Part shown: one piece after another, positions 46,183 to 54,112 of the stretch
Layout of the letters: the number at the start of each line of letters is the position of its first letter
How positions within the stretch are numbered: position 1 is the stretch's first letter
Origin: Paracoccus acridae
Lineage (GTDB): Bacteria > Pseudomonadota > Alphaproteobacteria > Rhodobacterales > Rhodobacteraceae
Reading direction: 5' to 3'
Assembly: GCF_014642735.1 (NCBI RefSeq)
Contig: NZ_BMIV01000003.1
Location: 115,845 to 179,844, forward strand
DNA: 64,000 nt
Translations under genes and position numbers: made by a program
Notes under the pieces: model-generated
What the model saw: the letters and a program-made list of their open reading frames with translations, nothing else
Databases searched by the model: none
Told to the model about the DNA's origin: nothing

Positions 46183-47148
46183 TCAGTTCGGCGCGACCAC
46201 GACGCCCCAGGGCTGCTGGCCCACGGCGACGGATTTGATAACTTCCTCGGCGGCGACGTCGATCACCGACACGTCGTTGGAATTGCCGTTGGTGGTGAAC
46301 AGGTATTTCTCGTCGGGGGTGAAGGCCATCTGCCAGACCCGCTGGCCGACCAGAAGGTAATCCTTGACCTCGTCCGTTTCGCCGTCGATCACGGCCACCC
46401 GGTTCGAGGGGCCAAGCGCCACGAAGACCTTTTTCCCGTCATTCGTCACGCGCACGCCGACGGGCTGGATCGCCTCGGGCAGGACGCCCGGAACCTCGAA
46501 GGTGATCTTCTTGGTGATTTCCTGCGTGGCGGGGTCGATCACGCTGACCGTGCCGCCGATCTCGGCGCTGACATACAGCTTGGTGCCGTCGTGATTGTAT
46601 TCGGCAAAGCGCGGGCGCGAATCCACCAGGACGTTGGCCACGATCTCGAACGTGTCCGTGTCGATGAAATGCGCCATGTTCGTCGTTTCCGACGTGTTGA
46701 TGACGATCTTTCCGTCCGGGCTGACGCCCATGCCCTCGGGCTCGACGCCCACGGGGATTTCGGCCAGCACCTGCTTGGTCTTCACATCGACCACGGTGAC
46801 CAGGTTGTCGTCTTCGTTTGCGACATACAGCGGGTTGCCCGAGGGATGCAGCACGAACAGTTCCGGGTCGGGACCCGAGGGAAGCGTGTGCAATTCCTCC
46901 ATCGTGTTGGGATCGAAGACCCGGACCAGGTTGTCGTCGGAGGCGCAGACGTAAAGTTCGGTCCCGTCCGGCGATATGGTGATGCCGCGCGGGCGGTTGC
47001 CGACCGGATAGGTGCCGATCACCTCCAGCGTGTCGCTGTCCAGGACGGTGACGTCGTTGCCCTTTTCATTGGTGACGAAGACGCGGTTGGCAAGCGCCGG
47101 TTCAGCCAGAAGGGCAAGGGCGGGGGCCAGGACCAGGATATGCTTCAT
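46183..47148 (-). CDS. PQQ-associated YVTN beta-propeller protein
   Basis: This 321-residue periplasmic seven-bladed YVTN-type beta-propeller has a signal peptide (1-20, cleaved after ALA) followed by NRVFVTNEKGNDVTVLD and repeating blades such as GNRPRGITISPDGTELYV, GVEPEGMGVSPDGKIVI and FTPDEKYLFTTNG. The TIGR03866-type family accompanies the PQQ-linked ABC genes. It lies 8 bp after the binding-protein gene and 37 bp before the acidic protein gene. A second propeller is encoded on the other strand at 49059. Confidence 0.88.
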   Translation of the reverse strand: MKHILVLAPALALLAEPALANRVFVTNEKGNDVTVLDSDTLEVIGTYPVGNRPRGITISPDGTELYVCASDDNLVRVFDPNTMEELHTLPSGPDPELFVLHPSGNPLYVANEDDNLVTVVDVKTKQVLAEIPVGVEPEGMGVSPDGKIVINTSETTNMAHFIDTDTFEIVANVLVDSRPRFAEYNHDGTKLYVSAEIGGTVSVIDPATQEITKKITFEVPGVLPEAIQPVGVRVTNDGKKVFVALGPSNRVAVIDGETDEVKDYLLVGQRVWQMAFTPDEKYLFTTNGNSNDVSVIDVAAEEVIKSVAVGQQPWGVVVAPN

Positions 47149-47156
47149 GGAACCTC

Positions 47157-48347
47157 TCAAAAGGAACATTCGGTTTCGGGACGGTCGATGCCCAGGGTGT
47201 CCAGCGCACTGGTCTGGTGCAGATACTGGTCCTGCGGGCTGACCGAGGTGGTCAGGACGCCGGTGGTCAGCAGGATCGGCTGGCGGACCTGGTGGTCCCA
47301 GTCGCGCACGGTCAGCTTCTGGCCCTTGAAGCCCGCCACGTCGAACTGATCCGACAGGATGAATTCGCGCAGCGTGGCGGGGTCGGCCGACTGGGTCCGG
47401 GTCGCAGCCTCGCCGACGATGCGCAGGGCCAGCCAGGCCTGGTAATCCTCCTCGCGGATGGGGCGGTTGGCCAGTTTCTCGAACCGGTTCTGGTATTGCG
47501 TCCCGCCCCAGGCCTCCATGGCCGGATGCCAGCTTCGCGGCACCAGCCCGGCGGATCCCGCCACGGGCCGCGGATCCCAGGTCAGATAGGGCAGATAGGG
47601 GGCGAAGATGTCGCTTTCGTCCGCCGCGATCAGCACGTCATAGTCAGGCGCGCGCTGCGTAAAGACCGGCATCTTCGCCTGCACCTGGACATGGCCGGAA
47701 TCGGTGCTGCGGGCGCCGCCTGTATCCTCGAAGACACGCTCCTCGACGATCTTGGCGCCGAACTTGGCCGCGGACCGGCGCCAGGCGCCGGCCAGGGCCT
47801 GATCCTCGGGGTGGCTGCCATGGACCAGAAGCCAGTCGGGCCAGTTCTTCCACATCAGGAATTGCGCCAGCGCATCGGTCAGCATGGCATGGCTGGGCGC
47901 GACATGGATGGTGTTGAACCGGCAATCGACCCCGCGCAGGCTGTCCGCCCGCGCCCGTGCGTTCAGCAGCATCGCGCGGTCGCCCGCCTGGTCGGCCAGG
48001 GCAAGCGTCGTCGCGTCGTCGGCCAGGACCACGACGAACTGGATGCCCTCGGCCAGGATCCTGTCCAGTTCGGCCGCGGCGGTGTCGGGCGTGGCGGTCA
48101 CTTCCAGCGCCTCGAAGTCCTGGCCCATGAAGCGGCCGGTGGTGTCGTTGTCCTCGATCGCCAGGCGGGCGCCCGCGAATCCCAGATCCTCGACCGGCAG
48201 GTCCAGCCGGGAAATGGGTGGCAGTCTTTCCTCGTCCACGCGCAGAACGGCCGCGCGGATCTGCTGCATCTCGGGCTGGGGCTGCTGGGCCATGACAGGC
48301 CCGGCCAGCGCCACGCCAGCCAAAAGTCCTATGATTCCCTTGAACAT
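47157..48347 (-). CDS. PQQ-associated ABC transporter substrate-binding protein (TIGR03863 type)
   Basis: This 396-residue periplasmic binding protein of the branched-chain amino acid-binding fold (LivJ-like) has a signal peptide (about 1-20, cleaved near VMAQ). A ligand-binding core follows with LPVEDLGFAGARLAIEDNDT, AILAEGIQF-like and RDWDHQVRQPILLTT segments. It heads the six-gene ABC operon and diverges from the MxaD-like gene. Homologues in Methylorubrum (Lut cluster) and Pseudomonas putida (Ped cluster) are linked to lanthanide uptake or handling. The ligand here is not shown by sequence. Confidence 0.88.
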   Translation of the reverse strand: MFKGIIGLLAGVALAGPVMAQQPQPEMQQIRAAVLRVDEERLPPISRLDLPVEDLGFAGARLAIEDNDTTGRFMGQDFEALEVTATPDTAAAELDRILAEGIQFVVVLADDATTLALADQAGDRAMLLNARARADSLRGVDCRFNTIHVAPSHAMLTDALAQFLMWKNWPDWLLVHGSHPEDQALAGAWRRSAAKFGAKIVEERVFEDTGGARSTDSGHVQVQAKMPVFTQRAPDYDVLIAADESDIFAPYLPYLTWDPRPVAGSAGLVPRSWHPAMEAWGGTQYQNRFEKLANRPIREEDYQAWLALRIVGEAATRTQSADPATLREFILSDQFDVAGFKGQKLTVRDWDHQVRQPILLTTGVLTTSVSPQDQYLHQTSALDTLGIDRPETECSF

Positions 48348-48504
48348 TTCATCTCTCCCTGACGGCATGTTGGGTCGTGCAAGGCCTTGGGACAAGACGG
48401 TTTTTGTTCCCGTCCAGGCCGGGAAGATTTGGATCAGTCTTAGGTCTTATGGACTGACCGCCCGCTCCGGCGCATGGTCATGGCATTTGGAGGAAAGCGG
48501 ACAG
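48348..48504. promoter_or_regulatory. Divergent control region between the ABC operon and the MxaD-like gene
   Basis: This 157-bp region drives genes both ways. It contains AGTCTTAGG (48436-48444), a word also found in the xoxF upstream palindrome, inside the inverted repeat TCAGTC...GACTGA (48434-48457). It also contains a GGGACAA...TTGTTCCC pair. I cannot place promoters with confidence; shared control with xoxF is inferred. Confidence 0.45.
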
Positions 48505-49062
48505 ATGATGCAGAAGATCCTGGGCCTTGCCGTCGCCGCCACGCTGGCCATGACCCTGGGCGCGCAGGCGCATGGACCCGCGCGGCTGAAGACCGAGCAG
48601 TCGGTGGTTCTGGACGCCACCCCGGACGAGGTCTGGCAGGTCATCGGCAAGTTCGACGACATGAACTGGCACCCCGCCGTCTCCCGGACCGAGATCACCC
48701 CCGAAGGCGCCCCCATCGACGTCCCCGAGGAATCGACCCGGATCCTGCATCTGAAAGCGGAAAGCGGCGATCCGACCATCACCGAAAGGCTGATGTCCAC
48801 CAATCCCGACAAGCGGCAATACAAGTACATGATTACCGATGTCGTGGTCGAGGTTCTGCCGGTCACGAACTATTCGTCCACGCTGCAGGTCAACGACAAG
48901 GATGGCCGCGCCGAGGTCGTCTGGAAGGCCGGCTTCTATCGTGGCTATCCGAACAACGATCCCCCTGCAGACCTGAACGACGACGCGGCGATGGCGGCGG
49001 TCAACGGCATCTATCAGGCGGGCCTTGATGCCCTGGTCGAGCGATTCGGCAAGGCCGAGTGA
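48505..49062 (+). CDS. SRPBCC-family periplasmic protein, MxaD-like
   Basis: This 185-residue exported protein has a signal peptide (about 1-23, cleaved after AQA) followed by an SRPBCC/polyketide-cyclase-like domain: RLKTEQSVVLDATPDEVWQV, FDDMNWHPAVSRTE and VEVLPVTNYSSTLQV. The best known relative is MxaD, which aids electron transfer from methanol dehydrogenase to its cytochrome in Methylobacterium. Here it lies in a xox cluster without mxaF in view. A GGAGGAAAG ribosome site precedes ATG 48505. It overlaps the beta-propeller gene by four bases. Confidence 0.85.
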   Translation: MMQKILGLAVAATLAMTLGAQAHGPARLKTEQSVVLDATPDEVWQVIGKFDDMNWHPAVSRTEITPEGAPIDVPEESTRILHLKAESGDPTITERLMSTNPDKRQYKYMITDVVVEVLPVTNYSSTLQVNDKDGRAEVVWKAGFYRGYPNNDPPADLNDDAAMAAVNGIYQAGLDALVERFGKAE

Positions 49063-49988
49063 GGCTTGCCGCCCTTCTTCTGATGCTGGCATCCCCCGCC
49101 CTGGCGGGGGATTTGGCATTCGTGACCAGCCAGAACGCGGACATGGTGACGCTTGTGGATACGGTGACGGGCACGGTGCTGGCCCGAACGCCGGTTCCGG
49201 GAAAGCCCGCGCCGGTCGCCTATGACCCGCCAGCGGGGCGTGCCTATGTGATCGCGGCGGATACCGGGCGCCTTTTCGTGCTGGATGAGCAGGGCGACAT
49301 CACCGAAAGCCTCGATCTGGGCGAGGGGGCCTTTGGCCTGGCCGCTGCCCCGGGAGGCGGGCTGTTCGTCACCGACTGGTATGGGGCGCGGCTGATCCGT
49401 CTGGACAGCGACCTGCAGAAGATGTGGGAGGTTCCGACCGGCGCCGCCCCGGCGGGGGTCGCCGTCAGCGACGACGGGCAATGGGTGGCGACGGCGGATC
49501 GCGACGCGGATGCCGTCAGCATCTTTGACGCCCAAAGCGGCGCGCTGCTGCACCGGGTCGCGACGGCCGGGCCGCATCCCTTTGGCATCACCTGGCATGG
49601 CGGGCGGTTCTGGACGGCGGATGTGCAGGGGGACACGGTGTCGGTGATCGACCCGGTTGCCGGCAGCCTGGCAGGACAGGTCCCGACCGGCAGCCACCCC
49701 TATGCCGTTGCCTTCGCGGGGGGACGGGGGTTCGTCACCAATCAATATGCCGGCACGCTGACGGTGTTCGATCCGGCAAGCCTGGCGGTGCTGACAGAGA
49801 TTCCGGTCGGCGATTACCCCGAGGGCATCAGTCCCCTGCCGGACGGCGCTGCCGTGGCGGTGGCGAATTGGGAATCGGACACGCTGACCGTGGTGGATGC
49901 CGAAAGCCTGGCCATCACGGCGGAAATCGACATGCCGTCCGGCCCGCGCGCCTTCGGACAGTTCACGGGTCGGCAGGTGTCGCCCTGA
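49059..49988 (+). CDS. Secreted YVTN beta-propeller protein
   Basis: This 309-residue protein starts with GTG overlapping the previous stop (GTGA). The signal peptide ends near SPALAGD. Blades follow as DLAFVTSQNADMVTLVDTVTG, GAAPAGVAVSDDGQWVATAD, GPHPFGITWHGGRFWTAD and GSHPYAVAFAGGRGFVTN. It is a second YVTN-type propeller, distinct from that at 46183. It probably acts with the MxaD-like protein. Its 3' end overlaps the CXXCW-protein gene tail to tail by 26 bp. Confidence 0.87.
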   Translation: MRLAALLLMLASPALAGDLAFVTSQNADMVTLVDTVTGTVLARTPVPGKPAPVAYDPPAGRAYVIAADTGRLFVLDEQGDITESLDLGEGAFGLAAAPGGGLFVTDWYGARLIRLDSDLQKMWEVPTGAAPAGVAVSDDGQWVATADRDADAVSIFDAQSGALLHRVATAGPHPFGITWHGGRFWTADVQGDTVSVIDPVAGSLAGQVPTGSHPYAVAFAGGRGFVTNQYAGTLTVFDPASLAVLTEIPVGDYPEGISPLPDGAAVAVANWESDTLTVVDAESLAITAEIDMPSGPRAFGQFTGRQVSP

Positions 49989-50493
49989 CCAGGGGCGCCC
50001 CGCCTGCGGCCAGCCAGCCCTCAATCCCGCCGGGAAACCAGTGGATCCCGGTATAGCCCAGGGCGATCGCGCGGCGCGCGGCGTTCCAGCTCATCCAGCA
50101 GTCGCTGCGGCAGAAGATCACCAGGGGCGCGGCCCGGTCGCCCCCGCTGGCCTGTTCCAGCCCGCGTTCCAGGCGCGCTTGTTCGGCCGGGGCTAGGGCC
50201 TCCCAGCCGGTATCCCACAGCCAGATCGCGCCGGGGATCGTCTCGTGCGGGGGTTCGCGCCAGATCGTGCCTTCGGGCAGGCCCTCGGGTCGGGTCTTGC
50301 GGGGCAGCACGTCCAGGAAGGGAACGCCATCGGCGTGCAGGCGCATCGCCTGGGCCGCGTCGATGACCGTGGCGCCCTGCAGGGTTTCGGGCACCGGGGC
50401 GCGATACGGCTCGCCTCGATAGGTATCGGGTTCGGCAACCTGGGCGGTGGCCGGTCCCGCCAGCAGCAAGGCCAGCAGGACCGCGCGGATCAT
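49963..50493 (-). CDS. PQQ-dependent catabolism-associated CXXCW-motif protein (rhodanese-like)
   Basis: This 176-residue periplasmic protein has a signal peptide (about 1-17, cleaved after ATAQ). The rhodanese-like core ends with the family signature FCRSDCWMSWNAARRA; here the cysteines Cys128 and Cys132 are separated by three residues and followed by Trp133. Despite the family name (TIGR03865), I read C-x3-C-W. Its role is unknown; a redox or sulfur-transfer function is plausible. It overlaps the xoxJ stop by four bases and closes the xox operon. Confidence 0.88.
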   Translation of the reverse strand: MIRAVLLALLLAGPATAQVAEPDTYRGEPYRAPVPETLQGATVIDAAQAMRLHADGVPFLDVLPRKTRPEGLPEGTIWREPPHETIPGAIWLWDTGWEALAPAEQARLERGLEQASGGDRAAPLVIFCRSDCWMSWNAARRAIALGYTGIHWFPGGIEGWLAAGGAPLVRATPADP

Positions 50494-51302
50494 TGGATCA
50501 GCTCCTTGCCATAGTCATCGACCAGGGGCACGCCCGCATCGCGCAGGATGGCGTTGATCTCGGGCTGGTGGCGGCGGATCAGGCTGTTGAGTTCCCGTTT
50601 CCATTCCTGTTCCGGCAGCCGCACCCCCATGGTGATGCGATAGAACATCTTCGGGCCCGCGGTTTCCTTCAGCAATGGCGTGAATTGCAGATCCGGGTCG
50701 TCTTTGACGCGCGGCCCGGCCAGCGGGCCCCACAGCACGGCGGCGTCCAGCGTGCCGTCCTTGACGCCCGCGATCAGGTCGCCCACCGGATCCTTGACCC
50801 GGCGGTCCACGAACAGATCGACGCCGCGCATGTCCTTGGCAAGCCCCGCCCGCGCCATGATCGAGGCCGGCGGCGATCCCGCGACCACCCCGATGGGATG
50901 GTCCTTCAGCGCCGGATCCGACAGGTGATCCACCTGGGCCAACGCGCCGTCCTTGCGCGTCACGATGCCGAAGACCGAGGTATAGTAATGGTTCGTGTTC
51001 TGGACCAGTTCATCGCCCTGGGCGTAACCCATGACCACGTCGCATTCCCCGGCCCGCAAGGTCTTGGCGATGAAGCCCATGCCAGATGGAAACCAGGTAT
51101 AGGTGACGGGCAGGCCCAGCCATTCCCCGAAGGCATCGGCCAGCTTGTTTTCGAAGCCCGTCCCGTCACGCGATGACATGGGGGCATTGGCCGGATCCGC
51201 GCAGACGCGGAACTGCGTGGTGGACCGCAGATCCGCGACCTGCGCCGCGGCGGGCACCGACCCAAGGGCCAGCGCCACCATCACCCAGCGGATGATGCCC
51301 AT
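50490..51302 (-). CDS. xoxJ: XoxJ, periplasmic binding-type partner of the lanthanide methanol dehydrogenase
   Basis: This 270-residue periplasmic protein of the extracellular solute-binding family 3 fold is widely linked with XoxF and XoxG (TIGR03871 type). The signal peptide ends near PAAAQ. The mature protein starts VADLRSTTQFRVCADPANAPMS and contains ECDVVMGYAQGDELVQNTNHYY. In Methylorubrum, XoxJ or its relative MxaJ interacts with the dehydrogenase and may help its activation. The start lies one base after the xoxG stop, so the two are coupled. Confidence 0.92.
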   Translation of the reverse strand: MGIIRWVMVALALGSVPAAAQVADLRSTTQFRVCADPANAPMSSRDGTGFENKLADAFGEWLGLPVTYTWFPSGMGFIAKTLRAGECDVVMGYAQGDELVQNTNHYYTSVFGIVTRKDGALAQVDHLSDPALKDHPIGVVAGSPPASIMARAGLAKDMRGVDLFVDRRVKDPVGDLIAGVKDGTLDAAVLWGPLAGPRVKDDPDLQFTPLLKETAGPKMFYRITMGVRLPEQEWKRELNSLIRRHQPEINAILRDAGVPLVDDYGKELIQ

Positions 51303-51303
51303 C

Positions 51304-51954
51304 TTACATCGACATGCAGGAATCTTCCTGCGCCGTGTATTCATCGGACTTGTCGGCCCGTTCGGCGGGACGGCCGCGCGGAATCTCTCCGGTCCCATGG
51401 GCCAGAAGATAGACATAGATGTCGTCGACATAGCACCAGACGTTCTTGTTGGTCCCGAAAGCCGGCATGACCGAGTTGGTCCCCTGCTTGCCCGAGGCCA
51501 CGATTTCCTGGAATTCGTAATAGTCGATCCGCAGCACCGAGTTCTTCAGGGCGGGGGCATAGGTCGAACCCTCGCCATCGGGTCCGTGGCAGACATGGCA
51601 TTCCGCATGATAGCGGCGGAAGCCGTTGAAGGTGGCGAAATCGACGACGCCATCCTCGATCTTGAAGGTCGGGATGCCCTCGGCGTTGTACCAGCGGCCG
51701 TTTTCCTGGGTTACGGGAGTGATGTCCATGCCGTTGGGAAGGGTGGTCGCGCCCTCGGCCATCTCGACAGGCGCATCGCTCCCCTCGGTTGGGGCGGCAG
51801 CTTCCGCCGCCGGTGCCGTGCCGGACGTGGCGGCTGCGGCACCTGCGCCGGCCTCCGCGGGCGGGGGGGTCTGGGTCGTCGCGTCCTGCGCCAGGGCAGC
51901 TGTCGCCACCGATGTGGCAAAGACCAGCGACGCAAGGCTGGTGATGGCTTTCAT
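51304..51954 (-). CDS. xoxG: XoxG, methanol metabolism-related c-type cytochrome
   Basis: This 216-residue periplasmic cytochrome c accepts electrons from XoxF. A signal peptide (1-22, cleaved after ALAQ) is followed by a long Ala/Pro/Glu-rich linker (about 25-70). The heme motif CHVCH has Cys119, Cys122 and His123, and Met163 in SVMPAF is the likely axial ligand. Additional cysteines at Cys174 and Cys213 fit the methanol-metabolism cytochrome group that includes Paracoccus cytochrome c553i. It is separated from xoxF by a strong terminator. Confidence 0.95.
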   Translation of the reverse strand: MKAITSLASLVFATSVATAALAQDATTQTPPPAEAGAGAAAATSGTAPAAEAAAPTEGSDAPVEMAEGATTLPNGMDITPVTQENGRWYNAEGIPTFKIEDGVVDFATFNGFRRYHAECHVCHGPDGEGSTYAPALKNSVLRIDYYEFQEIVASGKQGTNSVMPAFGTNKNVWCYVDDIYVYLLAHGTGEIPRGRPAERADKSDEYTAQEDSCMSM

Positions 51955-51998
51955 GCTGTCATTTCTCCCGAATTTCAATTTACCCGTCCTCCTCAGGT

Positions 51999-52030
51999 AA
52001 AACTCCCCCCGAAGATATCCTCGGGGGGAG
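51999..52030 (-). terminator. Intrinsic terminator/attenuator between xoxF and xoxG
   Basis: CTCCCCCCGA (52003-52012) pairs perfectly with TCGGGGGGAG (52021-52030) around an 8-base loop. On the minus strand the hairpin is followed by TTTT. It lies 40 bases after the xoxF stop and 45 bases before the xoxG start, so it should limit read-through from xoxF into xoxGJ. Confidence 0.85.
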
Positions 52031-52069
52031 CGTTGGATAGCGCAACTTTACGTTAGCGGGCCGAAAGTA

Positions 52070-53947
52070 TTAGCCGCTGGTGCCGCCTTCGGCGGGTGCG
52101 GGTTCCGCCGCCGGGTCGGCCGCGGGTTCGGCTGCGGCCGAAGCCTCGCCCGGCAGTTCGAACACGGTCAACTGGCCGCCCAGTTCAGTGTAATCGGACA
52201 GCGCGGCATAGCCGCCCACGGCGCCCAGACCTTCGTTCGGGTTGGTCAGGCCCGCTGCCAGACCGATCCCGGCCCAACCGCCGACACCCGACAGGATGCC
52301 GATATACTGCTTGCCGCCGTGGATATAGGTCATCACGTTGCCGATGATGCCGGACGGGGTCTTGAACTTGTACAGTTCTTCGCCCGTGTCGGCGTCGATG
52401 GCCTTCAGATAGCCTTCAAGCGTGCCATAGAAGACCACGTCGCCAGCCGTCGCCAAGGCGCCGGACCAGACCGAGAACTGCTCGGGCAGCGACCACTTGA
52501 TCTTGCCCTCGATGTTGTCCCAGGCGATGAAGTTGCCCATGCCGCCATGGCTGTCCGGGGCCGGATACATCGACAGCGTTGCGCCGACATAGGGCTGGCC
52601 CGCGGTATAGGCGACGCGGAACGGTTCATAGTCCATGCAGACGTGGTTGGTCGGCACGTAGAAGGTCTGGGTCTTGGGCGAATAGGCCGCCGGCTGCTGG
52701 TCCTTGGTGCCAAGGGCCGCGGGGCAGACGCCGGTGGTGTTCTCGTCCTCGCCGTTCTGCGACGTCGAGTATTCGGCCACGACCTGCGGGCGGCCATACT
52801 GGTCGCTGTTGGGGTCCATGACCACTTCGGTCGCCCAGTTCACGACCGGGTCGAACTTCTCGGCCACCAGCAATTCGCCGCTTTCGCGGTCCATCGTGTA
52901 GGCAAAGCCGTTGCGGTCGAAATGGGTCAAGAGCTTGCGCATCTGACCGTCGATTTCCTGGTCGGTCAGGATGTTCTCGTTGACGCCGTCATAGTCCCAT
53001 TCGTCATGGGGCGTCATCTGATAGAACCACTTGGCCATGCCGGTATCGGCGTCGCGGGCCATGATGGTCATCGACCACTTGTTGTCGCCCGGCCGCTGGG
53101 ACGGGTTCCAGGTCGAGGGGTTGCCGGTGCCGTAATAGACCAGGTTCAGCTCCGGATCATACGAGAACCAGCCCCAGACCGTGCCGCCGCCGATCTTCCA
53201 CTGGTCGCCTTCCCAGCTGTTGAGGCTGCTGTCGGCACCGATGGGCTTGCCCAGATGGGTGGTCTTTTCCGGATCGACCAGCATTTCCTCGTCCGGGCCG
53301 GTGGAATAGGCTTTCCAGGCTTCGGAGCCGTCGGCCAGGTTCAGCGCGGTCACACGGCCGCGAACACCGTATTCACCGCCCGAGATGCCGACCATCAGCT
53401 TGTCCTTGGCGGGCATGGTGGACATCGTCAGGGTTTCGCCGATGGCCGGATCGCCGACCTTGGTGGACCACTTCACCTCGCCCGACTTGGCGTCCAGGGC
53501 AACCACGGTGGTGTCGGCCTGGGACAGGAAGATCATCCCATCGGCAAAGGACAGGCCGCGGTTGACGGTGTCGCAGCACATGACCGCGATCACTTCCGGA
53601 TCCTGCTGCGGCTCATAGCGCCACAGGATCTTGCCGTCATTGTTCAGGTCCAGGGCATAGACGTTGTTCGGGAACGGGGTGTGGACATACATGATGTCGT
53701 CGATCACCAGGGGGCTGCCCTCGTGCCCGCGCAGCACGCCGGTCGAGAAGGTCCAGGCCACCCGCAGATCGCCCACGTTGTCGCGGTTGATCTGGTCCAG
53801 TTCGGAATAACGCGTGTTGGCATAGTCGCCGGTCTGGATCGCCCATTGTTCCGGCTTGGCCGTTTCGGCCAGCACGCTTTCGTTGGCCCAGCCCGCCGTG
53901 CCCGTCAGAAGCAGCACGGCTACCGTGCTGTTCAGCAATCTTTTCAT
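52070..53947 (-). CDS. xoxF: XoxF, lanthanide-dependent PQQ methanol dehydrogenase
   Basis: This 625-residue periplasmic quinoprotein oxidises methanol to formaldehyde or formate. The signal peptide is cleaved near GWA-NE. The vicinal cysteine pair Cys124-Cys125 in VMCCDTV caps PQQ, and metal ligands are Glu192 ([10 protein letters not shown]) and Asn276 (GTGNPSTWN). The catalytic Asp318 is followed two residues later by Asp320 ([10 protein letters not shown]), the extra ligand that separates lanthanide XoxF from calcium MxaF, which has Ala there. The start has a GGAGGAA ribosome site. The C-terminus carries an unusual 25-residue Ala/Glu/Pro tail. It is first in the xoxFGJ operon. Confidence 0.97.
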   Translation of the reverse strand: MKRLLNSTVAVLLLTGTAGWANESVLAETAKPEQWAIQTGDYANTRYSELDQINRDNVGDLRVAWTFSTGVLRGHEGSPLVIDDIMYVHTPFPNNVYALDLNNDGKILWRYEPQQDPEVIAVMCCDTVNRGLSFADGMIFLSQADTTVVALDAKSGEVKWSTKVGDPAIGETLTMSTMPAKDKLMVGISGGEYGVRGRVTALNLADGSEAWKAYSTGPDEEMLVDPEKTTHLGKPIGADSSLNSWEGDQWKIGGGTVWGWFSYDPELNLVYYGTGNPSTWNPSQRPGDNKWSMTIMARDADTGMAKWFYQMTPHDEWDYDGVNENILTDQEIDGQMRKLLTHFDRNGFAYTMDRESGELLVAEKFDPVVNWATEVVMDPNSDQYGRPQVVAEYSTSQNGEDENTTGVCPAALGTKDQQPAAYSPKTQTFYVPTNHVCMDYEPFRVAYTAGQPYVGATLSMYPAPDSHGGMGNFIAWDNIEGKIKWSLPEQFSVWSGALATAGDVVFYGTLEGYLKAIDADTGEELYKFKTPSGIIGNVMTYIHGGKQYIGILSGVGGWAGIGLAAGLTNPNEGLGAVGGYAALSDYTELGGQLTVFELPGEASAAAEPAADPAAEPAPAEGGTSG

Positions 53948-53973
53948 GGAAGTTCCTCCGCTATTGGAAGCGA

Positions 53974-53998
53974 GCGACAGGTTCCCTCCTCCTGTCGC
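53974..53998 (-). promoter_or_regulatory. Leader hairpin of xoxF with an SD-like loop
   Basis: On the minus strand GCGACAGG and CCTGTCGC form a perfect 8-bp stem enclosing the loop AGGAGGGAA, a ribosome-site-like sequence. It lies 27 bases upstream of the xoxF ATG, before the real ribosome site GGAGGAA. It may be an RNA regulatory element or a protein-binding palindrome. Confidence 0.6.
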
Positions 53999-54045
53999 CG
54001 TCCTGGAGGTAGTCTTTGACGGACAATGCCTTGCGTCAATCTGGC

Positions 54046-54090
54046 GTTCTGGCAATTGCCCCTAAAGTCTTAGGGGCGAATTGCCAGAAC
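54046..54090. promoter_or_regulatory. 45-bp near-perfect palindrome upstream of xoxF
   Basis: GTTCTGGCAATTGCCCCTAA (54046-54065) and its complement TTAGGGGC-G-AATTGCCAGAAC (54070-54090) are separated only by AGTC, with a single unpaired G. It lies 22 bp after the fghA stop and about 100 bp before the xoxF start. There is no T-run on the side where fghA transcription would end, so an operator or cruciform is as likely as a terminator. Confidence 0.7.
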
Positions 54091-54112
54091 AAGCGGGAAA
54101 GTTCGGCAAGGG

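Noticed and set aside
52319..54019. A 566-codon open frame opposite xoxF
   Set aside because: Antisense shadow of a recognised gene.
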